This document shows, piece by piece, positions 13,855 to 20,599 of a DNA stretch of 20,599 nucleotides (the stretch's first letter is position 1; every line of letters begins with the position of its first letter). Made by a program: the position numbers and the translations under genes. A model generated the notes under the pieces. The model saw nothing but the letters and a program-made list of their open reading frames with translations. It was not told the origin of the DNA and ran no database searches. Origin of the DNA: JBGLNJ01 sp964353405 (lineage in GTDB: Bacteria > Chloroflexota > Anaerolineae > Fen-1058); assembly GCA_964353405.1 (NCBI GenBank), contig CAYGWJ010000040.1, positions 1-20,599 on the forward strand, read 5' to 3'.

Positions 13855-14832
13855 ATGACCATTCTCGTCACCGGCGCCAACGGATTCATCGGATCGCACA
13901 TCGTCCGCGCCTTGCTCGAGCGCGGTTACCCTGTGCGTGCATTCGTGCGACACAACGCCGACACGCGCAATCTGTCCTGGCTGAACATTGAGATCGTCCG
14001 GGGCGACCTGCTCAAGGCCAGCACCGTCGTGGACGCCGCCGCAGGATGTAGGATCGTCATCCACGCCGCCGGATGGATCAATACGCATCCGCTCAATAGC
14101 TGGCGCGTGTGGCAAGTCAACTTTATCGGCACGGCCAACGTGCTCACTGCGGCGCTCAAAGCCGGCGTTGATAAAGTCATCTACACCGCCTCCCCCCTTA
14201 CGCTCGGCGCTAGCGCCGACGGGCAACCCGCAAATGAAAGTGTCACGGACAACCTCACCCATCTAGAATTTCCCTACCTGTCTGCCAGCCGCGCCGCACA
14301 AGCCAAAGCGGCCAAGATGCTGGATGACGGGCTGCCGCTGGTGTTCGTCTATCCCACCTGTTGTCTCGGCCCGGGCATCCATGACCTGAACGCCTCACCC
14401 TATCGGCAAATCATCGCGTTCTTGCGCGGTCGGATGCCATTCTACTCATCCGGCGGGCTGAACCTGGCGGACGTCCGCGACGCGGCCGAAGCGCACGTGC
14501 TGGCGCTGCAGTACGGCCGCATCGGGCAAAAGTATATCGCCGGCGGCCAGAACATCACCTTCCGCGATTTGCTGGCGCGGCTGGCAAAAGCCGCCGACGT
14601 GCGACGACTCGCATTGCCCGTGCCGAACGCCGCCATCCTGGCCGGCGGCTGGTTGATGCAGTGGTTCTCTCGCAAACCTCTGATGGACGCCGCCACGGCC
14701 CGGCTGATGCGCTATCGCTGGTATTACGATTCGACCAAGGCAATGACCGAGCTGGGCTACTCGCCGCGCCCGCTGGACGAAACTCTGCGCGATACCGTCG
14801 CCTGGCTCCGTGAGAATCGTTACATCCGATGA
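13855..14832 (+). CDS. NAD-dependent epimerase/dehydratase (HpnA-like extended SDR) with altered catalytic motif
   Basis: This 325-residue Rossmann-fold protein begins with TGANGFIGSHIV (NAD(P) site GxxGxxG). It resembles hopanoid-associated sugar epimerase HpnA and dihydroflavonol-4-reductase-like proteins, notably in the segment GRMPFYSSGGLNLADVRDAA. The catalytic YxxxK is not intact: Tyr141 is followed at +4 by Ser145 (YLSAS) instead of Lys, and the usual TSS before it reads TAS. The oxidoreductase may therefore be inactive or use another mechanism, for example as a binding protein. It closes the threonine synthase-NUDIX run. Its last 13 codons and downstream flank are duplicated 99 bp further on. 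Confidence 0.85.
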   Translation: MTILVTGANGFIGSHIVRALLERGYPVRAFVRHNADTRNLSWLNIEIVRGDLLKASTVVDAAAGCRIVIHAAGWINTHPLNSWRVWQVNFIGTANVLTAALKAGVDKVIYTASPLTLGASADGQPANESVTDNLTHLEFPYLSASRAAQAKAAKMLDDGLPLVFVYPTCCLGPGIHDLNASPYRQIIAFLRGRMPFYSSGGLNLADVRDAAEAHVLALQYGRIGQKYIAGGQNITFRDLLARLAKAADVRRLALPVPNAAILAGGWLMQWFSRKPLMDAATARLMRYRWYYDSTKAMTELGYSPRPLDETLRDTVAWLRENRYIR

Positions 14833-15121
14833 GACATCTCTTGTAGGGGCAGCCCTTGTGGCTGTCCTGCTTGGGCGACCACAAGGGTCGCCCCCGTCGC
14901 CTGGCTCCGCGAGAATCGTTACATCTGATGAGACGCCTCTTGTAGGGGCAGGGCCATGATCTTCGTTTGGGCCACCTGGGCAAGAGCATGCGCAATTATG
15001 TCTATTCGCAACTGGTCGCCACACCGGTTTGGGCAGCAGTTGGAGGGTATGGCCGAAACGAAGATCAACGCCAGGGGCAGCCCTTGTGGCTGTCCTGCTT
15101 GGGCGACCACAAGGGTCGCCC
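14795..15121. repeat. 99-bp tandem duplication covering the epimerase 3' end and a palindrome pair; second copy interrupted
   Basis: Copy 1 is 14795-14893. Copy 2 begins at 14894, is identical at 54 of 58 positions up to 14951 (all four differences are transitions), is interrupted by a 121-bp element plus target duplication, and resumes at 15081-15121 with 41 of 41 identical bases. Each copy ends in a palindrome pair: GGGCAGCC/GGCTGTCC and GGGCGACC/GGTCGCCC. Their loop regions contain CTTGTGG and CCACAAG, which are complementary. The 299-bp space 14833-15131 holds this structure and no gene. Confidence 0.85.
14952..15072. mobile_element. MITE-like element, 121 bp, with 8-bp target duplication
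   Basis: The direct repeat AGGGGCAG flanks it (14944-14951 and 15073-15080). The 23-bp terminal inverted repeats match at 20 positions (left GGCCATGATCTTCGTTTGGG; right, on the other strand, GGCGTTGATCTTCGTTTCGG). Removing the element and one target copy restores an uninterrupted second copy of the 99-bp duplication, which is direct evidence of insertion. It has no coding capacity of its own. Length and target size equal those of the element at 11080-11200. Confidence 0.82.
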
Positions 15122-15131
15122 CGACCATCTA

Positions 15132-16415
15132 ATGCACACAAGCTATTCTTTTGACCGGGCGGCTGACTTTTATGACGCGACTCGCGCTTACCCGTCAAGA
15201 GCCGCAGATAAAATCACCCGCTCCATTCTCGATTTGACGGGTGCGACGCCGTCTACGCGCATCCTGGAAGTGGGCATCGGAACAGGACGCATTTCCGCTC
15301 CGCTCATCGCTCGCGGGCTGAACGTGACGGGGCTGGATCTTGCGCGGGAGATGATGGACCGGCTGCGGAACAAGCTCGCGCCGGGGTCGCTGTTTCGCCT
15401 CGTGCAGGGTGACGCCAGCAAACTGCCCTTCCCGGCGGCCACGTTCGACGTGGAGCTGGCCGTACACGTGTTTCACCTGGTCGCGCCGTGGCGCCAGGCG
15501 ATCGGAGAACTGGTGCGCGTCTTGCAGCCCGGTGGCCTCGTCTTGCACAGCTCACACATCCGCGACCCACGCTCGGCCAACGTCCTCCTGCGCGACAAGT
15601 GGCACGCGCTGGTCCAAGCGCGCGGGGAGCGGTGGCAACGCCCCGGCGCTCCCAACCGGGACGCCGTGACCGCGGAATTTCAATCGCTGGGGGCCAGCCT
15701 GGAGGAGATCGAGGTGTCGCGCTCTACGGGCGCTACCATCCCTCGGCAGGAAATCGCCGATATCGCCAGCCGCATTAACAGCGACACATGGGCCGTGAGC
15801 GACCAGGTCCTGCAAGCGACAGTAGACGAGCTGACCGAGTGGGCGCAGGGACGCTTTGGATCACTCGACACACCTGTGCCAGAAGAGGAAGTGTTCGTCT
15901 GGCAGGCCATGCGCTTTGACCGTGCGCCGCTTTTGCCGGAGCCGATTCGCACTGCGCTCATCCGGCTCGTGCCGATCTTGAACGCGACCGGAGCGGCCTG
16001 GGCCTTGGGGGGAAGCTGCTGCCTGGCGCTGCATGGCGTGCCGCTGACACCGCACGACATTGACATCATCACCGACCAGGATGGCGCGCATCGCATTGGC
16101 GCAGCGCTGCGATCAATCGCCGAGGAAAAACAGGCTGTCGTGTGGGGCGAAGGCGAGCGGATACGCTCGCATCGCGGCATTTACCGGCTAGGCGACATCC
16201 AGCTCGATATCGTCGGTGCGGCCGAGATGCGTGAAGGAGAGGACTGGATCCCGCCCGGGCTGCCGTCCGAGTGGCAAACTGAAACGATCAGGTTACCCGG
16301 CAGCGAGGTGACCGTCACAGCCTTCACGCTGGAACACGAATACGACGCCTATCGCCGATTGCGGCGAGAGGACAAGGTCAGGCTGATCGAGGAACGACTG
16401 CGATCGCTACAGTGA
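15132..16415 (+). CDS. Class I SAM methyltransferase fused to a nucleotidyltransferase-fold domain
   Basis: The 427-residue protein has an N-terminal Rossmann methyltransferase (residues about 1-250). It shows motif I ILEVGIGTG (44-52), an acidic GLDLA strand end, DASKLPFP, and a VLQPGG motif. From about residue 275 a nucleotidyltransferase-like domain follows with GGS at 293-295, Asp309-x-Asp311 (PHDIDII) and a third acidic residue Asp359 (IQLDIVG), the complete catalytic pattern of the MNT/AbiEii/KNT-type superfamily. This fusion is unusual and the substrates are unknown. The frame is open upstream to 14967, but those codons run through the repeat and the MITE. ATG 15132 is the first start after them and leads into a normal methyltransferase N-terminus (SFDRAADFYD). 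Confidence 0.85.
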   Translation: MHTSYSFDRAADFYDATRAYPSRAADKITRSILDLTGATPSTRILEVGIGTGRISAPLIARGLNVTGLDLAREMMDRLRNKLAPGSLFRLVQGDASKLPFPAATFDVELAVHVFHLVAPWRQAIGELVRVLQPGGLVLHSSHIRDPRSANVLLRDKWHALVQARGERWQRPGAPNRDAVTAEFQSLGASLEEIEVSRSTGATIPRQEIADIASRINSDTWAVSDQVLQATVDELTEWAQGRFGSLDTPVPEEEVFVWQAMRFDRAPLLPEPIRTALIRLVPILNATGAAWALGGSCCLALHGVPLTPHDIDIITDQDGAHRIGAALRSIAEEKQAVVWGEGERIRSHRGIYRLGDIQLDIVGAAEMREGEDWIPPGLPSEWQTETIRLPGSEVTVTAFTLEHEYDAYRRLRREDKVRLIEERLRSLQ

Positions 16416-16451
16416 ATTCTGTTGTCAGGCAGGTCGGGACCCGTCCTGGGA

Positions 16452-16784
16452 TCAAAAGCTCCCGACGGCTGCCTCCCGCGAATCGTACACGGTGAGCAGA
16501 GCGTCCACCCCGACCAGGTGGAGCGCCTCCACGATCCGCGGGCTGGGGCAGGCCAGGCACACATCGCCACCGGATTGGCGAGCGGCCTTGAGCGTGGCGA
16601 CCATGACGCGCAACCCTGCCGAGGACAGGTACTCGACCTGCGAAAAGTCGAGCACCAGGTTGTGCTTGCCCGCGTGGGTCAGCCGGCCCAAGGCTGCCTC
16701 GAGTTCAGGCGCTGTGGCGGAATCCACACGCCCTTTGGGTTGAACAACGGCAACTCGTTTGTATTCCGTGACAGTGATCTCCAT
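16452..16784 (-). CDS. STAS-domain anti-sigma-factor antagonist
   Basis: The 110-residue single STAS domain resembles RsbV/SpoIIAA. Such proteins bind an anti-sigma factor when unphosphorylated and thereby free a sigma factor. The conserved serine motif is present as LSSAGLRVM (Ser54-Ser55), preceded by the strand LVLDFSQVEY. GGAGGATAT precedes the chosen ATG at 16784; an in-frame ATG at 16802 overlaps the end of the upstream gene. The XRE/NB-ARC regulator ends 14 bp upstream on the same strand, suggesting one transcript. No kinase or anti-sigma factor is seen in the window. It converges on the methyltransferase fusion gene, with only 36 bp between them. Confidence 0.9.
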   Translation of the reverse strand: MEITVTEYKRVAVVQPKGRVDSATAPELEAALGRLTHAGKHNLVLDFSQVEYLSSAGLRVMVATLKAARQSGGDVCLACPSPRIVEALHLVGVDALLTVYDSREAAVGSF

Positions 16785-16798
16785 ATATCCTCCTGGGG

Positions 16799-19231
16799 TC
16801 ATGGTGACCCGATTGGCTTGTCCGCTACATTCGTCCGTCCTCCATGCCGAGGGCTCGCGCCAGAAACGTCCAGATGTCTGTCGGTTCTCCAGTCATAACC
16901 GTTGTCTTTCGTCCCCGTTGCATATGCAATCGCTTGCTCCAGCGTCATCGCTCCCCCTTCGGCCCAGGCTGCAGCAAAGGCCTTCTCATCCAATCGGGCG
17001 CGTGTTGCGGCGAGAAACCGTTCATAGTCGGGAAGGTCAATTGCTTCGACCGGCACGTGGGTCGCCTCACGCAGTGCCTCGGCCGCACCCAGCAGCCGCG
17101 CCGCTCGCCCGGCTTGCCCCGTTCCAGCCGACACGCCCGCCAACTTTTCCAGCGACAAGGCAATGATGCGCCGGTCATCCATTTCGTGCGCCAGTGTCAA
17201 ACACTGTGTGTGAATGGCCAGTGCGCGGTCATAGTGACCCTGGTATTGCATGACGGTGCCCAGGCCATCCATCAAAATCGCCATGAATGATTTGCTCCCC
17301 ATCTCGCTCAAGAGTTGCACACCCTGCTCAAACATGGGCAGAGCCTGCTGAAAGTCACCCTGGAGGCGCGCCACTTCGGCCAGATGGTTTAGAGACATGG
17401 CAATGAGCCACCTGTCCCCCATTTGCTGCGCGATTGACAGACACTCGTTCAGCAACGCAGAGACTCGCTCGTACTGGCCGTCATCCATCGCCACATTCGA
17501 GAGGCCGTGCAGCGCGTGTGCGATGGCACGTCGATCCTTGGACTCACGCGCCAGGGCCAACGCTTCTTCAAGTAGGGGGCGCGCCGCCGCCTGGTCACTT
17601 TGGAGATAGGCCAAAATGCCGGCCGAGTACACGACCTTTGCGGGCACGCAGGCTGGCAAAGGATAGTCTCGCGCCGCGGCGAGCACTCGCCCGAACCACC
17701 GTCGCCCTTCGGTGAGATGATGTGTGTGCATGCTCCACAGCGACAGCAGCGCGAGACTCGATCGAGCCGCTATCTCAACCTCGCCGCGATCGAGCGACCA
17801 CTGGAGCGCCGCGCGCAGGTTGTCGTGTTCGCGTTCCACCCGAGCGAGCAGCTCGCTCGAGCCATCCAGGTCTGGCCCCGCCTTGACCATCCTCGCCAGA
17901 TAGTGCTCTGCGTGTCGTCGCCGCACGGCCTCGGCCTCGCCAGTGGCCTGCAACTTTTCCAGCGCATACTCGCGGATCGTTTGCAGCATGGTAAAGCGCG
18001 ACTCACCCTTGATCTCGTGCTGTGCGACGAGACTCTTGTTCACCAACAAGGTCAGCAGATCGAGCACCGGTGTTGTCAAGCCGCTCACTTCGTTCCCGCA
18101 CACCGACTCGGCAGCGTCCACCGTCCACCCACCCACAAACACCGCCAGTCGCGCGAACAGGGTTTGCTCGTCATGGGTCAACAGGTTGTAGCTCCATTCG
18201 ATGGCGTTCTTGAGTGTGCGCTGCCGCTCGTCAATGTCGCGCAGACCATCGGATTGCAAAAGGAACCGTCCGCCCAGCCGCCCCAAAATCTCGGCAGGCG
18301 GCAACAGCCTGACTCGCGCCGCGATGAGTTCAATCGCCAGCGGCAATCCGTCAAGACGATGGCAGAGGTGTGCGACTGTGGCGGCGTTCGCTTCGGTGAG
18401 GCTAAAGTCAGGTTGGACCGCTTGCGCGCGCTCGACAAAGAGCGCCAGCGCCGGACACTGCGACAGCGCTGGAAGCTGCAGCGAATGAGCCGGATCGGGC
18501 AGTCCCAATGGCGGAACGTGGAATTGCCGCTCGGCGCGCACGCGCAGCGCGATGCGGCTGGTTACCAGGATTTTCAGGAACGGGCAGGCGGCAAGCAATC
18601 TGGCAATCATGGGCGCAACGGCGATCACCTGCTCCAGGTTGTCGAGCACGAGCAGCATTATTTTGTCGCGCAAATGATCGCAGAGGTGGTCGAGCGGCGA
18701 CAGGCGCTTGCTTTCGTAGAATCCAAAGGTCTGGATGATGGTCGGAGCGACCAGGGCAGGGTCGGTGATGGGCGCGAGTGCGACAAAGAACACGCCGTCG
18801 TCAAAGCAATCGCGCACCTCAGTGGCAACCTGCAAGGCAAGGCGCGTCTTGCCGATGCCCGGCGGGCCGACGAGGGTGAGCAGGCGTGTGTCCTCGTGCA
18901 TCAACCGCTGGCAAACTGCCGCTACATCGTGCTCGCGCCCGATGAGGGGCGTCGTCGGCGCCGGCAGGTTGCTCGGCGAGTGAAACGACGCGCCAACCGT
19001 CGCGCGCCGACCAGACCGCGCGAACTCGACAAAGGCCGCGTGCAGATCGGAGGCGATGCCCAACGTCCGAGCCAGCGACTCGGCCATCTGCGGCGAGGGT
19101 CGCCGCTCGTCTGCTTCGATCTTTTGGAGCATGGACGCGGCGCAGCCGGCCTGCCGCGCGAATTCATCCTGCGTCAGGTCGAGCGCCTTACGGCGCTGCT
19201 TGAGCCACTGTCCAAAAGTGTCAGCGCTCAT
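16799..19231 (-). CDS. XRE-HTH / NB-ARC ATPase / TPR regulator (AfsR/LuxR-like ATPase family)
   Basis: This is a large signal-transduction protein of 810 residues. An N-terminal XRE helix-turn-helix (residues about 6-60, FGQWLKQRRKALDLTQDEFA) is followed by a STAND/NB-ARC NTPase with Walker A GPPGIGKT near 122-129, Walker B LLVLDNLEQ, sensor ILVTSR and GLPLAIEL. The C-terminal half is helical TPR-like repeats with recurrent motifs such as AIAHALHGLSNVAMDDGQY. A tail of about 40 Gly/Asp/Arg-rich residues follows the usual family ending. Such proteins act as ATP-driven switches that oligomerise on binding a ligand or partner through the repeats. The start is ATG 19231 or the GTG immediately before it; AGGAGG lies directly upstream. 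A TATAAT lies about 57 bp upstream. STAS follows in the same direction. Confidence 0.9.
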   Translation of the reverse strand: MSADTFGQWLKQRRKALDLTQDEFARQAGCAASMLQKIEADERRPSPQMAESLARTLGIASDLHAAFVEFARSGRRATVGASFHSPSNLPAPTTPLIGREHDVAAVCQRLMHEDTRLLTLVGPPGIGKTRLALQVATEVRDCFDDGVFFVALAPITDPALVAPTIIQTFGFYESKRLSPLDHLCDHLRDKIMLLVLDNLEQVIAVAPMIARLLAACPFLKILVTSRIALRVRAERQFHVPPLGLPDPAHSLQLPALSQCPALALFVERAQAVQPDFSLTEANAATVAHLCHRLDGLPLAIELIAARVRLLPPAEILGRLGGRFLLQSDGLRDIDERQRTLKNAIEWSYNLLTHDEQTLFARLAVFVGGWTVDAAESVCGNEVSGLTTPVLDLLTLLVNKSLVAQHEIKGESRFTMLQTIREYALEKLQATGEAEAVRRRHAEHYLARMVKAGPDLDGSSELLARVEREHDNLRAALQWSLDRGEVEIAARSSLALLSLWSMHTHHLTEGRRWFGRVLAAARDYPLPACVPAKVVYSAGILAYLQSDQAAARPLLEEALALARESKDRRAIAHALHGLSNVAMDDGQYERVSALLNECLSIAQQMGDRWLIAMSLNHLAEVARLQGDFQQALPMFEQGVQLLSEMGSKSFMAILMDGLGTVMQYQGHYDRALAIHTQCLTLAHEMDDRRIIALSLEKLAGVSAGTGQAGRAARLLGAAEALREATHVPVEAIDLPDYERFLAATRARLDEKAFAAAWAEGGAMTLEQAIAYATGTKDNGYDWRTDRHLDVSGASPRHGGRTNVADKPIGSP

Positions 19232-19287
19232 CACCCTCCTACTTCTATGAAAAGACCGTCCAATGGCTGCATGACAGGGGCAATGTC

Positions 19288-19293
19288 ATTATA
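19288..19293 (-). promoter_or_regulatory. Consensus -10 box for the regulator gene
   Basis: On the minus strand this reads TATAAT, in the 165-bp divergent gap between the regulator and the DUF1059 gene. A matching -35 at 17 bp is poor (CACAAG). The distance to the regulator start is about 57 bp. No equally good -10 box is visible for the plus-strand DUF1059 gene. Confidence 0.45.
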
Positions 19294-19396
19294 CCATCGT
19301 TTGCGTGTACCTTGTGTGGGAACTTGTGTGGCAAAACCCTTGCATCCGGGATCGAGTCTGTGATTCAATTAAGGCACATCGCGAGAGGAGGATCAG

Positions 19397-19570
19397 ATGA
19401 AAGTCGTTCGCTGTAGAGACATCGGTTTCGATTGCGAGGGCGTAGTGCGCGCCGAAACCGAGGAAGAGGTTCTGGCGCAAGTCGCTGCCCACGCCAAGGC
19501 CGTACACAACATCGAGACAGTTCCGCCCGAAGTGGTGGAAAAGGTGCGGCAGGTGATGCGCGACGAATAG
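19397..19570 (+). CDS. DUF1059 family protein
   Basis: This small 57-residue protein begins MKVVRCRDIGFDCEGVVRAE and contains VLAQVAAHAKAVHNIE and PPEVVEKVRQVMRDE. That is the typical DUF1059 pattern: Cys6 and Cys13 in the N-terminal half, then a helix with two histidines (His32, His37). The family is widespread and of unknown function. The AGGAGG at 19386-19391, five bases before the ATG, is a textbook ribosome-binding site and supports the start. It is transcribed away from the regulator gene. Downstream, a hairpin precedes the secreted repeat protein, about 100 bp after the stop. Confidence 0.88.
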   Translation: MKVVRCRDIGFDCEGVVRAETEEEVLAQVAAHAKAVHNIETVPPEVVEKVRQVMRDE

Positions 19571-19630
19571 GTCAACACATCACGCGCAAACGCGCCCTCG
19601 CCGCTTCAAAACGAATATGCTCCCTATGCA

Positions 19631-19660
19631 GGTCACGCCGCCGCAGCGGGCGGCGTGACC
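19631..19660. promoter_or_regulatory. Perfect 12-bp-stem hairpin abutting the ribosome-binding site
   Basis: GGTCACGCCGCC and GGCGGCGTGACC pair perfectly around a GCAGCG loop. The Shine-Dalgarno AAGGAGG (19661-19667) follows with no gap, seven bases before the ATG at 19674. In RNA this is a very stable GC-rich stem at the 5' edge of the ribosome-binding site. It could stabilise the mRNA, tune translation or act as an intrinsic block. No T-run follows, so a terminator for the DUF1059 gene is less likely. Confidence 0.75.
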
Positions 19661-19673
19661 AAGGAGGCTTGCC

Positions 19674-20599
19674 ATGAAGCGCGGTTTCTGTGTCAACCTG
19701 GTTGTGATGGGCATTGTGTTCGTCGCGCTTGCCAGTCTTGCCGGCGCGCAAGGCCCTGGCCCGCAAAAAGAGGCGGGCATCCAGGCCGCCGTTGGCACGG
19801 GCTTTACCTACCAGGGTGAACTGCGAAATGTGAACGGCCCGGTCACCGGCACGTGCGATTTCCAGTTCGGCCTGTGGGACGCGCAGACCAGTGGTGCACC
19901 AGTCGGCAGCACACAGATGGTCAACGGCGTAAGTGTGAGCAATGGCCGCTTCGCCGTGCAACTCGACTTCGGCAGCGTCTTTGCCGGTGACGCGCGCTTT
20001 CTCCAGATCGCCGTGCGTTGCCCGGCAGGCAGCGGCAGTTACACGACGCTCGCGCCGCGCCAGCAACTCACCGCCGCGCCGTACGCACTCAGCCTGAGGC
20101 CGGGAGCGATGATTAACGGGACAGGCGCCTCGTCGGCGCTGGTGTTGCGCAACGATTCCGGCGACGGCTTACGTGTAGACTCGGCACACTTTGACGGCGT
20201 GTATGTAGGCTCGGCAGGCGATTTTGGCGTTGATGTCGAGTCGGCGCGCACTGGCCTGCGCGTGTACTCGGCGACCACTGGCTTGTGGGTGGATTCGGCC
20301 TCCACTGGCGTGAACGTGTACTCGGCGACCACAGGCCTGAATGTAGACTCGGCGCGCTTTGACGGCGTGTACGTCGGCTCAGCAGGTGATTTTGGTGTTA
20401 ATGTCGGCTCGGCGCGCACCGGCCTGCGCGTGTACTCGGCGACCACTGGCTTGTGGGTGGATTCGGCCTCCACTGGCGTGAACGTGTACTCAGCGACCAC
20501 GGGCCTGAATGTTGGCTCGGCGCGCTTTGACGGCGTGTATGTCGGCTCAGCAGGTGATTTTGGTGTTAATGTCGGCTCGGCGCGCACCGGCCTGCGCGT
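19674..20599 (+). CDS. Secreted repeat protein with N-terminal 'TYQG...APYA' domain (3' truncated by window edge)
   Basis: At least 308 residues are in the window, open at the edge. A Sec signal peptide (MKRGFCVNLVVMGIVFVALA, cleavage near residue 25) is followed by a conserved domain (about 41-142) that starts GTGFTYQGEL and ends RQQLTAAPYALS, a module seen at the start of many secreted proteins in Chloroflexota and other environmental phyla. From residue 165 the protein is a run of 9-10-residue units of the form G-[LV]-x-V-x-S-A-x-x. These are ordered in blocks of 56 residues. The regular Gly/Val/Ser spacing suggests a beta-solenoid stalk or surface fibre; this is inference. AAGGAGG precedes the ATG, itself next to a strong hairpin. 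Confidence 0.85.
   Translation, partial: MKRGFCVNLVVMGIVFVALASLAGAQGPGPQKEAGIQAAVGTGFTYQGELRNVNGPVTGTCDFQFGLWDAQTSGAPVGSTQMVNGVSVSNGRFAVQLDFGSVFAGDARFLQIAVRCPAGSGSYTTLAPRQQLTAAPYALSLRPGAMINGTGASSALVLRNDSGDGLRVDSAHFDGVYVGSAGDFGVDVESARTGLRVYSATTGLWVDSASTGVNVYSATTGLNVDSARFDGVYVGSAGDFGVNVGSARTGLRVYSATTGLWVDSASTGVNVYSATTGLNVGSARFDGVYVGSAGDFGVNVGSARTGLR
20166..20599 (+). repeat. 168-bp higher-order tandem repeat inside the secreted protein gene
   Basis: Units start at 20166, 20334 and 20502; the last runs off the window. Each unit encodes six short repeats of 10, 10, 9, 9, 9 and 9 residues. The 98 visible bases of the third unit differ from the second at only three positions, whereas the first differs more, which suggests recent expansion from the distal side. 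The window ends inside the array. Confidence 0.9.

Noticed and set aside
14967..15131. N-terminal extension of the methyltransferase fusion by 55 codons
   Set aside because: These codons run through a MITE and a palindromic repeat; the family-like sequence begins at ATG 15132.
16416..16451. Bidirectional terminator between the convergent genes
   Set aside because: A short CGGGACCCG-type dyad exists, but the loop would be too small and there is no T-run in either direction.
17600..19363. Long open frame (587 codons) on the plus strand
   Set aside because: It lies antisense to the XRE/NB-ARC/TPR regulator, has no recognisable motif, and its composition (Arg, Gln, His, Gly) is that of a GC-rich shadow frame.
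20039..20587. Pro/Thr-rich repetitive frame on the minus strand
   Set aside because: It is the reverse reading of the secreted repeat protein; the plus strand has a signal peptide, a conserved domain and a good ribosome-binding site.
20166..20599. CRISPR array
   Set aside because: The repeats are contiguous coding units without unique spacers of constant length.

Overview
The window is a GC-rich (about 60%) bacterial segment. Gene content and style suggest an environmental Chloroflexota (Anaerolineae-like) genome. The pointers are a BMP-type nucleoside ABC transporter, a xanthine-dehydrogenase-family enzyme, an XRE/NB-ARC/TPR regulator, a DUF1059 protein, a secreted repeat protein with a 'TYQG...APYA' domain, and many short palindromic elements. 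This is inference from recognised families only; no marker gene or rRNA is present. The sequence starts inside a gene and stops inside a tandem repeat, so both edges may be contig ends.

Layout. (1) 2-3791: the C-terminal two thirds of a nucleoside-type ABC ATPase and its two permeases. A self-contained cassette (2268-2804) carrying a GxxExxY gene and bounded by inverted repeats sits between the permease genes. (2) 3820-5075: a complete bacterioferritin and a flavodoxin-like protein, separated by a 111-bp MITE-like element. (3) 5253-11073: a xanthine dehydrogenase-type FAD subunit and a fused [2Fe-2S]/molybdopterin subunit. They are split by a lower-GC two-gene module (AAA/ABC ATPase plus a DUF4435/TOPRIM-like protein) resembling the PARIS anti-phage system, which has its own extended -10 promoter and operator-like palindrome. 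The Mo subunit has an in-frame TAA 31 codons before its natural end and Gln where the family normally has its catalytic Glu. (4) 11074-11341: two MITE-like elements back to back. (5) 11342-14832: a HicB-like/DinB fusion, then threonine synthase, a NUDIX hydrolase and an HpnA-like epimerase, all on the + strand; the last three look like one operon. (6) 14795-15121: a 99-bp tandem duplication of the epimerase 3' end, one copy interrupted by a 121-bp MITE with an 8-bp target duplication. (7) 15132-16415: a methyltransferase-nucleotidyltransferase fusion. (8) 19231-16452 (- strand): an XRE/NB-ARC/TPR regulator followed by a STAS anti-sigma-factor antagonist. (9) 19397-20599: DUF1059, then a secreted protein made of 9-10-residue repeats in a 168-bp higher-order period, open at the window end.

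Functional links. Nucleoside uptake and a xanthine-dehydrogenase-like enzyme in one neighbourhood suggest purine salvage or catabolism, though the substrate is not proven. The clearest theme is genome plasticity. At least five small palindromic or mobile elements lie in the intergenic spaces. Several share one architecture: two adjacent palindromes that are also inverted copies of each other, so they can fold either as twin hairpins with complementary loops or as one long hairpin.
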